Positions 23,360-36,048 of a DNA stretch of 64,000 bases are shown piece by piece (position 1 is the stretch's first letter; each line of letters starts with the position of its first letter). Source of the DNA: Antitrichia curtipendula (lineage: Eukaryota; Streptophyta; Bryopsida; Hypnales; Leucodontaceae); NCBI GenBank assembly GCA_951230915.1, contig OX579636.1, forward strand, positions 36,763,567-36,827,566, written 5' to 3'. Position numbers and translations under genes: made by a program. Below the pieces are notes generated by a model. That model was not told the DNA's origin, did no database searches, and saw only the letters and a program-made list of their open reading frames with translations.

Positions 23360-23870
23360 ATTAAAATGCTTCTCAGTCACTCATAACTTCTTGGATTGAT
23401 GTGAAATTTTAACCACACAAACTAGACTAGTATGCGCAACTTTTCCAAAATTTTAAATTAAAAACGGACATTGTATGAAGAAGAAACAAGCCGCCGAAGT
23501 TCATTGTAATCCAAAAATGTCGGGATTTTAAACTTCGAATTGCTCCCAAACATTCAAAACATGTTGGATTGACATGAAAATCTTACTACAACAACTAGAC
23601 TTCAAGGGAAACATAACCCAACAAATTTTATTGAAAAATAACATTTGATGAAGAAGATACAAGCCCCCGAAGTTTCAGCCATCAAATGCAGTTTTGTGGA
23701 CTCAAATTGAACCTGTGAGCTTTGATTGGCTTCCAAAAAATCAGTTCATCTTGTATTGATTTGAAAATTTTAACACACAAACTAGAAGAGAGAACGCAAA
23801 TTTTCCAATAATTTTTTATTGAATTCGGACATCATATGCAAAAGTTACAGCACTCTTAATTGGATTTGAA
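23360..23870. repeat. Three diverged tandem units of about 170-190 bp
   Basis: Segments starting near 23370, 23540 and 23730 share CTTGGATTGATGTGAAATTT-type wording followed by ACACAAACTAGA and, later, GGACAT...ATGAAGAAGA. They are too diverged for an exact boundary, and no protein is encoded. The theme (ATTGATxTGAAAATTTTA) recalls the interiors of the small transposons elsewhere in the window. Confidence 0.45.
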
Positions 23871-24226
23871 ACTATGTGAAGAAACCCTGGGGTGTTTAGC
23901 AATTACAATAAATTTTGATTTACAATCGGGAGTGAATTGAATGGACACGTACAGTGGATCATTCTTGGAATCACTGTATCCATTTAAAGGCATGGTTAGG
24001 ATCATTCTTAAACTCACTCGCTCCATTCAATGGCATGTTTTGATTGATTACAGTTGCACCTATGAGCATTAATAGGGACCTATGCACCTCTGACTTTGAA
24101 AAATCATATCTTATTCATTTTAAGTCAAAAAATTAAAATTAAAAGTTTTACAGTTGTGTTCCTCATTTCTCTTTCTCCCACAAAAATTAAGAAAAACTTT
24201 GGGTCCACCCATTTTTGTATAGAGGT

Positions 24227-24496
24227 CTTTTTTCCCTTAGATGAGCGCTTTCTGAGCCTTCTACCTTACAAGTTACAATCCTTTTTTCCCTTAGATGAGC
24301 GCTTTCTGAGCCTTCTACCTTACAAGTTACAATCCTTTTTTCCCTTAGATGAGCGCTTTCTGAGCCTTCTACCTTACAAGTTACAATCCTTTTTTCCCTT
24401 AGATGAGCGCTTTCTGAGCCTTCTACCTTACAAGTTACAATCCTTTTTTCCCTTAGATGAGCGCTTTCTGAGCCTTCTACCTTACAAGTTACAATC
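24227..24496. repeat. Five identical 54-bp tandem repeats derived from the MITE M1 end
   Basis: Five perfect copies of a 54-bp unit beginning CTTTTTTCCCTTAGATGAGC and containing GAGCCTTCTACCTTACAAG. The core of the unit matches the right-hand end of the M1 MITEs (CTTAGATGAGCGGTTTATGG then ACCTCCTACCTTA at 12182-12214). The period is a multiple of three, so a frame with five copies of SFFPLDERFLSLLPYKLQ stays open. This is a by-product, not a supported protein. The array directly abuts the second dispersed repeat at 24531. Confidence 0.85.
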
Positions 24497-24530
24497 CTCT
24501 CCTAACCAACCAAGGAGACACACTGACAGA

Positions 24531-24750
24531 TGCCTTCAACACCAGACTTGGCGTTGTGTCACTTGCAGCCCAAATAAAGGAAACTATACAGTGTTGGGAC
24601 GTTGAGGCATTAAGAGATTACAAAACCTGTTGGCAAGGAAGAATTCCTTGCCGTGTTGCACCTACAGCTCTTTTACGACCACACCAACCTCTGCCCGCGG
24701 ATGCTTCTCAAGTCCTCACCGCCAGTATAGTGAGGGTCGAGAATCAGGAG
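24531..24750. repeat. Dispersed 225-bp repeat, copy 2
   Basis: Direct copy of 2425-2648 with scattered substitutions and small indels. It lies between the 54-bp array and a palindrome cluster. Confidence 0.6.
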
Positions 24751-24865
24751 TATAAATGGAAATCTATGTTAGTTTTAATGCAATTTGCATTACTTATAAC
24801 ATATAAGCATTGGGGACCATAGGTGGTTCTCTTCTATAAAATTTTGGAAAACTTGTGAAGCTAGT

Positions 24866-25390
24866 CAAACTAGATGTATAGGGCAATGCCCAAGGAGGAG
24901 GGGATTGCGGTAAACAAAGGGCCGACGACAAGCAACAATTCCTTGACATAAACCACAGGCGGGAATGAAAAATTTGAAAATTTTGGATGAAACGACGAGC
25001 AGGAATCAACAATTTGGATGAAAAATGCATAATACCCGATTACGTGGTATGAAGCCTACAAATGAACGGGACGATTCCTAGCCATGGTTTACGTATAGGG
25101 CAATGCCCGAGGAGGAGGGAATTTCGCCAAAAAAAGGGCAGACGAGGAGGGCAGAGCCCGACGAGGAGGCCCTTCTTTTTGGCGAAATTCCCGACGACGA
25201 GGGGCATTGCCCGGCGTAAACGACCGGTGGACAACGAATTTTTGTTGGATGAGATCGCGAACTGGATGAAAAATCCGTAATCCCCGATTATGCGGTTTTG
25301 CCCGCGTAATCGGGCATTACAGCTTAGAATTCGCCTGCCTTTTGAACGGGACGAATCCCAGCGGTGGTTTACGAAGTTTGAAAATTTTCT
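24866..25390. repeat. Palindrome cluster with GGGCAATGCCC motifs
   Basis: A 45-50-bp arm at about 25085-25135 (GTTTACGTATAGGGCAATGC and AATTTCGCCAAAAAAAGGGC) pairs almost perfectly with 25169-25222 (AGGCCCTTCTTTTTGGCGAA and GGGCATTGCCCGGCGTAAAC). The loop is about 35 bp. A second hairpin at about 25284-25316 pairs CCCGATTATGCGG with CCGCGTAATCGGG with one mismatch. The arm start is also repeated directly at 24875, and AACGGGACGA...GGTTTACG occurs at both 25064 and 25342. It is GC-richer than its surroundings. No protein family or known RNA is recognised. Confidence 0.7.
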
Positions 25391-25890
25391 CCATGATTTT
25401 CCCCATACTTTTTCTGACATGGAAGGCCAGAGACCCTTCTACCAATGCTGAATAAGGTTATGTACATCCTCAAACCTGGTGAATTTCATCCAGGACACAA
25501 GCATTACGCTTCCTTCTAGAGTCCAGTCGAAGCCATGATCACACAAATTAATGCCAAGAGCTTTACATTCCGTGAACAATTCTCAGATTGTTCAATCCAT
25601 TTCAACTTCGTCTTTGGGGAAGGACAACAGAAAGTCTTAATTTTTGTGTTGCCTTATCAATTCTCATCAATTCAGCTGCCTCAAAATCTAGACTAAGAAC
25701 TGCAGTAAACAGTCATAAGAACCTACGAGAAAATTGGCTCTCGACCTGAAATCTGACTAGATCTCCTATTGTATATTTGAAACGTCATCCCATTTTCAGG
25801 AGGTGTAGCCAGACTCTAAATGCTGACAACTAACACTACGATTTTAAATGTCTGAATTTCAGATAGGAGCATCAGTATTTTCCTACTACA
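25391..25890. other. Intergenic, no feature seen
   Basis: Sequence between the palindrome cluster and the 3-prime end of the RRM gene. It probably contains that gene's 3-prime untranslated region. No motif is recognised. Confidence 0.5.
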
Positions 25891-28800
25891 CTAAGAGTCT
25901 GTGTACTCCCTCTTCATCTTAACCACATTCTGAAGATCTTCCACGTCAACCACTAAATGTCTAAGAGCGCCTTCGACTCTACCAAGCATGCGCTCACTTT
26001 CTTGTTGTACCCACTCTTGACCATCCCTTGTTCGCATTAAAGACAAGAACGAACTGGGATCAATGCAAGAGGACGGCTGCGCTTGCCAAATTTGCCCTTC
26101 AACCTGAACCTCGTTGAGTCTGTTGCAAACCGTGGTAGGAAAATTAATTACCAAAGCATTACCTCACCATGTAAAAACAACCAGAAATGAGATGCAACCC
26201 TGAGACTAGCAACTCTTCATATATCCCAAACCTTAAAAGTGACAGCTTTCTAAGGACCTAGGATTCATGGTTTGAAAATGACCAATTCGATTGATCAGAC
26301 TGTCAAAAATGTAATTCCGGTAAGGTCGAATTTGAAAACACCTAAATCAATGAAGAATACTGCATGCATCGGTCAATAAATAAGTGAAATTGGACAAAAG
26401 AAAGCCCCTTTCTGACATATTCAAAAACTGCTATAAAAAACATGACGCCGAATTTAGGCTTTCGGTCCTTCCAGGGTTAAGTGCAGGTAATGTTCACCTG
26501 TTCATAATTCTGGGCATATTCTCCAACTCTGTTGAATGAAAATAAACGTCGACTATACCATCACATCGTGTGACAACTTTGTCAACCCGCCCAATCTGCT
26601 CGCACGATGCTTGAATTTGTTCAGCATTCATTTCAGCACCTACGTTGCTCACCCGAACCACTGAAGTTTTTACAGGATCCACTCTCAAGATTGCGTACTG
26701 CATTCCACTCAGCTGTACCGTCTTTGCAGATAAAGCTCTCTTCCGCGCATCGTCTCCCTGGAAAGCAAAAGCATCAGTATAAGTGGTGAAGAAAGATTGT
26801 GAATCTCAAAGACAACACTGCATCTCTTCCTAGGTGAATTTCTATGAAAACCGCAAGAGGTGTTACCTTGAACTCCACATGGGCAGTATAGTCTCCTTGT
26901 CCCACCCGTTTCTTACTAGATAGAGCGATTTCGCCATACTTTGATAAAGCTCTCTTAACTACTGCTAAAGGGATGTGTAAAGGCACGCCCTCTATAGCAA
27001 TCGAATAGCCTGTACCTTTTCCTTTGGCTTTAGCTGGACCAAGGAAACTACCCACATTATCCTCTGTACCAACCCGTGGGGATGAATAATCTACTGTCAA
27101 AGGATTGGAACTCCCATTTCTATCCGGAGTCTTCGGAGTACTAGAGCTCGGCTCTTTGCGTATGCGTACTCCTTTAATATAGACCTTATCTTTTTCTAGT
27201 GCCTTCTGAAGAGCCTCCGCAGTCTGTGAAACAAAAAAACAAATCCAAAACAGGATAACAGCTGTCAGCATGCAATGTACCGCCTAAAACCAGACCTCTT
27301 CACTATGGTCTTTTCCAAAATGACACTCTGGAATATCCTGCACACTTGCGATACTGTCATTTACTGTAGCACAGTTGTCACCTATTCGAACTATATCAAT
27401 CACATTTCGGGATCTCAGGAAATGAGTATAATGAGACTGCATCTTCTCAACTATGATATGTGCTACATTTTGATAGGATGACAGTACTACAATTCACGAG
27501 GCTCTAGAGATAGAAGGACCAGATATAGGGAGTTCAGTAGATACATACTGCATCAATTTTCACGTGTTTAGAAAATGGCTGCATACCTTGAAGTCAACAA
27601 AACCGTATGTAAATTTCTGATGTACTCTTGGCTTGATAGCTTGAGCCCTCATAATTTCACCACAATCACCGAACGCTTCCTTCAAATCAGCTGGAGTGGC
27701 CTGGGGCGATAGGTAACGAATGAAGAGACCATGTCTTCCTTCCAGTTTCGGGTCCAGAAGCTCCTGTCCATTCGAGCCTTCGTTCTGAGGCTTCTTTTTG
27801 TTGTCAAGATCTGCTACATCAGTGAAGCTAAGCGCCACAGATCCTGTTGTAACATCTTGCCTTGTCTGCTCTCCATTGCTAGAAGCATCAGATGATGCTT
27901 TCTGAGAGCGCCGCTCCTGTTTCGACCCAAGCTTTCGGAGCCGGGACCACAGTCCACTATGAGTCTCTATCTCTCCTTGGCTTGAACCAATCATTTGCCC
28001 ATTGGTAAACGTGACACTCTTCCTCTCAGTTTCTGAAATCCCTCCCAACTCATCTACAATTTCTTCGCTACTAACGCCTTCCGTATCAAACTCATCCTCT
28101 TCACTGTCTTCACTAGATGTTCCTGATGAGGTTTCATGGAGCGCACCTGCAGGGCCAACAACAAGATTCTCCTCCGAGGATGGCTGTTTACTAGTCTGTA
28201 ATCGACTTTCTACGTCGCTAAGAATGTCTTTAACAGCAACTCTACCGCCCCCCGTTTCCTTAAGTACAGCACTCACGCTTGGAAACGCTCCTCCATGAGA
28301 TTCCATATGCCTGAGAATCACAAACAAAGGACAGCATATAGTTACAATCCTAGATCTTGATCCTAACCCGCAAAACTACAAAAGGGAGGGTCGCTCAAAA
28401 TTGAAAGCATCACTTGATCGAACGTTCAGCTGGTCTACATCTTCATAATTCATATATGTGCAATATTAGGACATATACCAATAAAACATCGACACTTCAG
28501 AACTTTTTCATGCGGTATCCAAATATCACATTCTTTGGAACAACTGTAACATTCGACACCAAGAACATATGCAAATTTGAACATTCCAATACAGCAAAAG
28601 TGGCCCTACCCTGAACCTCGAAAATATAAAAATACACTTAATAAACAAAAATAATTCCAGACACAATCTGTAAGCAAAATCTTGAATGCAAGAAAGACTG
28701 TAACTCAAATGCTAAAATACCAAAGTAAATTTCACGCACTTTAGAACAAATGATTCGACCACAGCAGTCCTTTCCTGTCGCGACAACCTCTCCTTCTTCC

Positions 28801-29162
28801 TATCTGATGTCCGACTGAGCTTCTCCAAGGCTGCTGCCGCATGTCCATCTTCTGCAGCAGAACAATACGCCTTCGCCGTGGCTGTAAACAGGACATAACA
28901 CATCACGATCGCGATCGCAATCATTAGATCTCCAGCCAAGCCAAACGCTCATCACATTTGGAAACTAGTAGAATATTGAACCTCAGTGTATTTATAAAAA
29001 CCAAAGGTTAATGTGATCATCTTCTGGGGATTTTCCTACGTTTTTCGATTCAACCCTAAGTGGAATGCAGAGACACTTACAGAGGTTGTTGCAAAGAAGC
29101 TGGCAGGCAGGAACCAACTGTGACAGTCCATTGGCGTGCCTGCTCCACAACCGCAGCGCCAT
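25891..29162 (-). CDS. Triple-RRM RNA-binding protein, likely organelle-targeted, six exons
   Basis: Predicted join on the minus strand: 29162-29081, 28881-28740, 28310-27587, 27223-26867, 26757-26498, 26119-25891. All phases agree, giving 597 residues. The N-terminus MALRLWSRHANGLSQLVPAC is Arg/Leu/Ser-rich with no acids and resembles a mitochondrial presequence. Residues about 75-110 hold HMESHGGAFPSVSAVLKETG and VAVKDILSDVE, a region found in some plant RRM proteins, then an acidic Ser-rich linker. RRM1 (about 268-340) has LFIRYLS and KFTYGFVDFK. RRM2 (about 387-460) has YSIAIEGVP and YTAHVEFK. RRM3 (about 464-535) has VVRVSNVG and GIVDVYFHS. The aromatic residues of RNP1 are only partly kept in RRM2 and RRM3, so RNA contact there may be weak. 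The role is inferred as organellar or general RNA binding; the target is unknown. The second donor (AAA/GTGCGT) was chosen for phase. Confidence 0.8.
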
Positions 29163-29372
29163 TTTGCCTCCCTAGTATGCAAAATCTACAGACCTAAAGC
29201 CTTATACAATGAAACTCGGATAAAATTCGGCCATCAGTGTCTTAATGTGATTCCTTGTGTAGCCGCAAACGCAACCAAAAAACACTAAAGCAAACAACAA
29301 AACGTCGGACGCTTCGTCTTCGGGAAGAGGAGGGAAGCGATTCCAGTGAAGCAAGTCGTCGACAAGGGGCTT

Positions 29373-29384
29373 AAACCCTAAACC
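29373..29384. promoter_or_regulatory. Telobox-like element upstream of the RRM gene
   Basis: AAACCCTAAACC lies about 210 bp above the predicted start codon of the RRM gene. In plants, AAACCCTAA elements are common in promoters of translation and RNA-metabolism genes. Function here is inferred from position only. Confidence 0.4.
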
Positions 29385-29419
29385 CCGGTCCTTTGAGCCG
29401 TAGGGTTGGGTTTTGCCAG

Positions 29420-31977
29420 GCATTCTTTTTTTGTTAATATTAATATTTTTTTTTCAGTTTTGGAGGTTATTGTTTTGTTTTTGTTTTTTATTTGTGGAAT
29501 AAAAAAGTCTTTCTTTTCTTTGGGATTTGCCAAATCACATTTTCCAACTTTAATAAATTATTTGGCACGGAATATCATGACCACCAAATATAGTGACCAC
29601 TACTATATTTGGTAGCTAAATAATACCAAATATAATAGCTTGGTGCTAATATCATATATGCCATGGAACTATTCATTGGTATCCAAGGACCATCCTTTCT
29701 TAAAGTTTACATAAAATGAGGATTCTTATTTCTAATAATATTTATTTTTGAAAAAAATATTTATGAATCTTTTGAACATGTAGACTTAATATTGGGATTT
29801 ACATGCATTTTATTTCAAATCTAAAAATTATTTATTTTCAAAAATAATTGCTTAGTACTATGCATTGCTTTGAGTAACTCATATTTAGAAATGGTATCAA
29901 AATGACAATATGAGACATTCCAAATGGTTATTTGAGGGGGATTTTGTATACATTGGATATAAAGTTATTTTTTCAACTAAAATTAAAATTAATTTTTTTT
30001 GAAACTTTTCAATTCTAATATTAACTTCTTATTTGATACATTGAATATTTTGAAAGTTAAAATTACGTTTGATGAAAATATATTTCATTTTATTTAAACA
30101 ATAGAGGTGTTTGACATAAGTAAATGTTAAACTAAAAAACCCAATGGTGATAACCTTATTGAATAACTGAGCTTTGACTTTCAATTGTCTTTCTTTAAAG
30201 TAGAATAAGTATGTACTCATTAAGAAGTTTATTACACTTATACTTTATCATATCATTCTATTGAAATTTGGAGCTAATCAATATTAAATCTAAATTTTAT
30301 AATATTGAATTATTAATGGCAATATCATTACTTTTATATCTATTTGTATATTTGAAATACTTATTAAAAAAGACAATTTGGCAATTGCCTTCTAAATATA
30401 TTTGAAAATACCTAAAACATGTACAAAATAAAGTAATAATACTTGAAAGAGGCTAATAAATTTTCTTAGCATCACTATGTATTCACTCATTTTAGGGGCT
30501 TTTATCAATTTTGGACATACAATGGCAATCCCAATATTTCAATTCCATCCATAGAAATTTTGCACAAAGATGCATATCAGGATTTTTTAGAATTTCAATT
30601 CGTAATTGGAGAATAAAGTTCAATTTAGCCTTTTTGTTTCTAACACGAGCAAGTTGGGCAATAAAAAAACCCCTTTATATTTACATTATTTTATTTTGAA
30701 TTTTTTCATGAATTTTCAGCTAACTTTTTAAAGCAATTCATCAATTTGCACAAGTTGTGAGACACAAACATTTTTTTTTTTTAAGTTTTGAAAAAACACT
30801 ATGCAAGTACAAAGTCATGACAAAAATGAATCTATAAATTTCAAGGTAAACATCTTACAATCATTGATGTTAACACTTTGAAATTTTAACACAATATACT
30901 TTAATAACTTAGTTTTATGATATTATGATTGAAAATTTAAGAAAATCAATTAAAAATATTGCTATTCATATTGACAATGAATTAAATACAAGTTTCATCT
31001 CATAATTAGACAAGTAAATAGTTGAGTTGGATACAAATTAGTATACTAGAAAATTGATTACATGACATATGTTCTTTGAAAAACAATTTTGAAAAATAAC
31101 TTTTTTTGTCTTCATTACGACCTACTTCAAAAAAAAAAAAAAGTCCAAAATGGGTTTCAAGTCTTGTATTAGTTAAAAACATCAACTAATTGAACCACAT
31201 CAACAAAATTCCAAATATCTTACAATGAATAATTCAATAATCATCGTTAATTACATTTTTATGCAAAAAAAACCATGATCATGTAGCTTAGAAAAATCTG
31301 ATATCTAATTTTCTAATAATATTGATTAGAAGTTTCCAAATTTTTGTAACAATGGTTTTTAAAATAATTTATAACAAACTTAGATGGTCTCACCTATGAT
31401 AAATTTGTCCAAAATTTTGTCTCAATAATGAAGTTCTTTTGCAATTTCGAAAATGCCAAACATTAAATTGTACATTCCTTGATTTTCAAAATGAATGCTT
31501 ACAACAATAATGGTAAATAAAACAAGAAATAATATTAAGATAACTATCCCTTAAAACACTAGATACAACATTTCAAAAATGCTAGCCAAAAGTCTAAAAT
31601 TTTAAAATTTTAAAAACCACCAACCCAAAATGCCAACCATGTTTCATACAAATACACGAATGCATGGATGCAATTATATAGATACAAATGTACAAATATG
31701 AATACACCAGATACTAACATTTTTTCATATCATTTGAAACTCCCAAACTATAAATCACAATATAAATCAATACTTGAGGCATGCTTGAAAAAATTGAGCA
31801 TTAAAAAAAATGCTTTTGTATAAATGAGGGATTCACCAACTATTCATCCTCGTACTCATATTCTCTATCATTGTCATTGTTCTTGTTGAAAGTCTTTCGG
31901 ACCTGGTTGAACAAAGGTAGCTCAATAAGTGTTAAGAATATCTTGCTACAATTGCAATTTTTACTGCTTCAACTCTA
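29420..31977. other. Very AT-rich intergenic DNA, no gene seen
   Basis: Long A and T runs and no frame above about 63 codons. One short perfect palindrome, ACCAAATATAGT/ACTATATTTGGT around a 7-bp loop, occurs at about 29583-29613. Otherwise nothing is recognised. Confidence 0.6.
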
Positions 31978-32297
31978 AGGTAGGAGGTTCTAAAAGTGCA
32001 TGCTCTAAAATCACCCACCTCTTCAAATGTATACTATTCTTTTTCATAGCCTTCAACAATGTATTATACAAACAATGTACATTTTAGGAGGTAGGCGATT
32101 TTAGTGCCCTAAGCCATTTCAACTTCAAAATTTCATAACTAATTCCACAAAGCTCCAAAAAATATGAAACGACTTGAATTCGATGCCAATTCCACTTGTC
32201 TTTCAAGGAAAATTTACTGAAAAATATTTCGAAAAGCACTTCACCTTCCCAAATTCAGTTTCAGCTCTTCAATGGGCGATTTATGGACCTCCTACCT
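31978..32297. mobile_element. MITE family M1, copy 2
   Basis: A 320-bp element with ends AGGTAGGAGGTTC / GGACCTCCTACCT and TA on each side. It is closely similar to 11900-12212 through most of its length. It lies about 220 bp downstream of the Bax inhibitor-1 stop codon. Confidence 0.8.
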
Positions 32298-32517
32298 TAA
32301 TGCATTCATTGATCAATCTCAAGTGTCTTGGGAGTGCCATGTTTCACTTCAAAAAAGATCATAATATTTGTATCTACGTATCTATGGGTTTGGAAAAACT
32401 TTAAGAACTATTTTTTTTTAGAGTGATACAAGGCACATGCTGCACATGGATTTAATTAATTAACATACGGAGATGAGTGCTTTGTGAACCAGTGAATACT
32501 ATCCCATATCACCGCTT

Positions 32518-35357
32518 TTACATCTTGGAACACCACAAACAGGAAGAGGTAAGTTTGATGAGCAAGTCCATACTAACCAGAATGATAAGGATCCGCACAA
32601 AAATGGCAACGAAATCGACAAAGAGGTCCAAAGCATGTTTGATGTAATCGTAATCACCAAGAGATGCCCTCTCAATGATCATTTGAGTATCAAACAATAC
32701 GTAGCCCACAAACACAGCCAACCCGAGGTAGAGCTGCACCAGATTCAACTCAAAATTTCTTAGTCAAGGCACATAAAATGGTACATAACAGTATTAAGCA
32801 AGTCACAACATTCTCCGCGGTAAATTTCTAGAGAAGAATATTCGAGAGTGTATCACACTCTTTAACCTTAAGCAAATAGAGACCAGCATGAGAAGCTTGG
32901 GGTTTATACAAATTTAACAAGGTTCATTTCATTTCCACAAACGTTTGAAACCCAGTAAAGGGCATCTGACAGAATTCATATGCACAGTAAACTACTTACG
33001 GCTTTTACAACGTTTTGAAGTTTCCACCAAAAGAAAGCATGGTAGGCATAATGATTAAAATCAATCATACGATTAAACTTCCAAAAAAAAGTATAAATCT
33101 TCATGAAATGAATTTCGAAACTTCGAATATTCATCAAAATATGATAGATATTTATGGGAAAGAAAATCCTATATATTAACATGTTACGTAGAAGATTGGG
33201 AAATTATTGAGAATGCAAACATCAGGTTCACGCACAAAAAATGAAATCGTATCCAAACCGAACAAAAGGTGCAAAGTCTATCAAGTGTACCTCAAGATTG
33301 AACAGGAACCTTCCGCCACCCCAAAATATTGAGCCAAACTGCATCAACAGCATCATGCTGACGGCTGAAGACAAAACACCTCCCCAAAACAGATACTCTC
33401 GACGCTTGGCAAGCAAGGCAGCACCAGTGAAGCAAGCAAATATTGCTGTAGAGCCGAGGAAAGCAACCGTAACAATACTGCCACAAACCACAAGCTATGA
33501 GAGAGAGAAAGGACGTCCTGTCTTTTGCATACAACATGGTGTCATGGTCGAATGATATTGTTCACCAATTCCGGTGGAATGTCTCTTATCTCCCACAAAA
33601 ATAAGGACCTTGCTAGTGACCACTTAAATTTAAATCCCATGGAAATCATGAGGAAATCACTTCCATTATCTGGTGACGTGTCACAAAATGCGCAAGGGAG
33701 GAAATCTTGGGGTCATACATTTAGAACTCTTAATGTCACGGCTTGCAATCCAAAAAAACCCATATATCACATGAGTTCAAACTGTGAAATATGAAAGTTG
33801 TCCAATATTATATATGTACAACAACAGGACATATTCTAAGAGAATACCAGAATGTCATGTTAGAGAGTGTGTTAATAAGGAGATTTGGGTGTAAAATGTT
33901 ATGCTTCATACCTGGGGTTGAATTTAAGGACCTGCCCAACAAGGGTTCCCACTGATGCTCCCTCACAAAGGGCAGCAGCACTCAACAGCTGAAGTCTCTT
34001 TGACTGTACAGTACCCAACCATGACAGTCCAGAAATCCAAATATTAACCTCACTGGCAAATATTTGAACAGAGAATCTGATAAAAGTTTCTTAAGATTAG
34101 AGAAACTTCACTATCCACAATGAAATGCTGCTTGATATCTCGGTTGCGAAAATTATTCCACTTGGGGTGAATTACTGTGGATGACACCTAGAATGACACT
34201 AATTGCGAGAAACATACTGAAGGGTTTAGCTTTCATAACGTTTCTACAGCCCATCTGACAGACGTCTTCAAAAAGTTGAACCAATTCTGACCCTGTTCTG
34301 GTTCTTACCGCAAACTTATCACCCCAGGAAAACAAGCTGGCTCCCATTCAAATCTTCACGGCTTTAGCTAAAGAATGTTGGCAGGCTAAGAAATCACAAA
34401 GTGGTGGAAATGCTATTGCCACAAACCAGCATACCTCATTCTCGACCGTTGCAGGCATGACTGCAAGCCATGTACTAGCCCCGAAAAACAAAAGTGAGGT
34501 CATGATGCCTCCAATGTTCCATACAGTGTGAATGTATACCCCCACGGCTGACAGGAGCACAGTAGCAGTCAAAGTCGAGTATACCTGTCACAAAAAAAAG
34601 GGGAAAAATTGAGTGGCATTATATAGCATTATATTCCTTGTGACAGCACAATATGGACACAAATCCGAGAGTCAAAACCACATCAAATAAACCACTACCT
34701 TGGAGTGGAAAAGAGAAGGAAACGGATTGAAATTCTTCAACCTCCAGGTAATGTGTTAACCTAACCCATTTAATGGCAAAATTAATTGGCACCAATGATC
34801 AATTCTCTAACATCTATTTAAGACCCTATACACACAAGTAAACAAGGAGCACAGACGGCATTAACATTATTGAGCCACCATCGAAGACCATGAGAAGAAA
34901 ACATGTGTAAGCTTATGTGGAGCCATAAGAATTATGGAGAGGATGCTGGAACAATCAACTGGCTAGTAGAGAATGAAGGAGATCTTGTAGGAAGCCAAAA
35001 AACATCTCCTCTTACAAAATGAGTGTGTTTGAGCACAAAATTGATTCTTGCTGAGGATGGGCCATTCAAGAATGTTGTGGAGAAATTTATCTTGCCCACA
35101 GCAATTGCAGACCAAAACTCTAATTGTGGAATTTCTGGAGTCAATTGCTGTGAAGACGGTAGCGAATCAGAGTCCTGTTGCTCAAAGAGTAAGAAAACAC
35201 AACCACCGGTACAAAGATCATCCGCATTGTAACCACCCAAAACCCTTACCTTACACAAATGACGCTGCACTGGCGTGGTAATGGCATCAAAATTCTTCAG
35301 CGAATTGTAATTCCAATGCGCCCCACGCCCCTCGAAGAACGACGCTACATAATCCAT
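32518..35357 (-). CDS. Bax inhibitor-1 family protein, five exons
   Basis: Predicted join on the minus strand: 35357-35250, 34584-34435, 34003-33912, 33477-33291, 32733-32518. All phases agree, giving 250 residues, the usual length. It starts [20 protein letters not shown], then [14 protein letters not shown], as in plant BI-1. Diagnostic segments follow: [106 protein letters not shown]. Together these give the six or seven hydrophobic spans of a TMBIM membrane protein. The family sits in the endoplasmic reticulum membrane and dampens calcium-driven and stress-induced cell death. The C-terminus ([20 protein letters not shown]) lacks the usual Lys-rich tail. A GTTAGT at ILIIL/V could be a donor to a missed final exon, so the last 20 residues are less certain. 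Confidence 0.9.
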
Positions 35358-36048
35358 CGCTCGCCCCTGCCAACGCTCTTCACCAACAATCCAGCAATGC
35401 AAACCACAATTATTTTCCCTTCAAATTTCGCCTGGACTCCCACCAAAACCACACATGCCGCTTCAAATGGGTCCAAACAAGAGCGTTCTCATCCGGGTTC
35501 CCCGTCCCCTCCGAGGTTCCCATCTAAATTCACCACAAAATAACTTACATGAAGCACCAAATCAGCGAAGTTATTGTGATTGTCGTCACATAGATTCTCA
35601 ACATCCAATGACTGCATGGAATCTCAACGTCTTGCATGGGTTTGCAGACCACAAGAAGTTTTCATAGCAACAGTTACTAAAGCACTCCAGAGAGTAAATA
35701 CTGTAGACTCTTCCAAATCGTTCGTCTCCAATCCGTGTTGAATACAAATTCTCAAATTCACCAGAGACAGGATTGAAACGAAATACTGTAAAAGGTGCAC
35801 CCACAACACAATCTCAAGAAGACCTATGAAGCCTCCACAGTTCTACCAAATTTGCAAATACATTCAAGGAAAATTCCCACAGGGTCAAAGACCAATTTGG
35901 TAATTGGAAAATATGAATTCCTAGCAACAGCTTTACTTCTTGTCTGGTTTTAGCCCATGTACAGTACATCCATGCTCAATGTAGGAACATCAATAACTAA
36001 ATGTTGGCCCACAATTCTGGACCGCAACAGACTCTACGATTGGTCATA
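35358..36048. other. BI-1 upstream region / mTERF downstream region
   Basis: The BI-1 leader and promoter on the minus strand, and the 3-prime untranslated part of the mTERF gene, must fall here. Only short chance frames occur and no recognisable element stands out. Confidence 0.4.

Noticed and set aside
24096..24605. 169-codon plus-strand frame with five copies of an 18-residue repeat
   Set aside because: The repeat is MITE-end DNA in a 54-bp tandem array. The flanks show no coding character.
25040..25420. 126-codon minus-strand frame
   Set aside because: It reads through the palindrome cluster, and both strands are open over part of it because the arms mirror each other. No family similarity.
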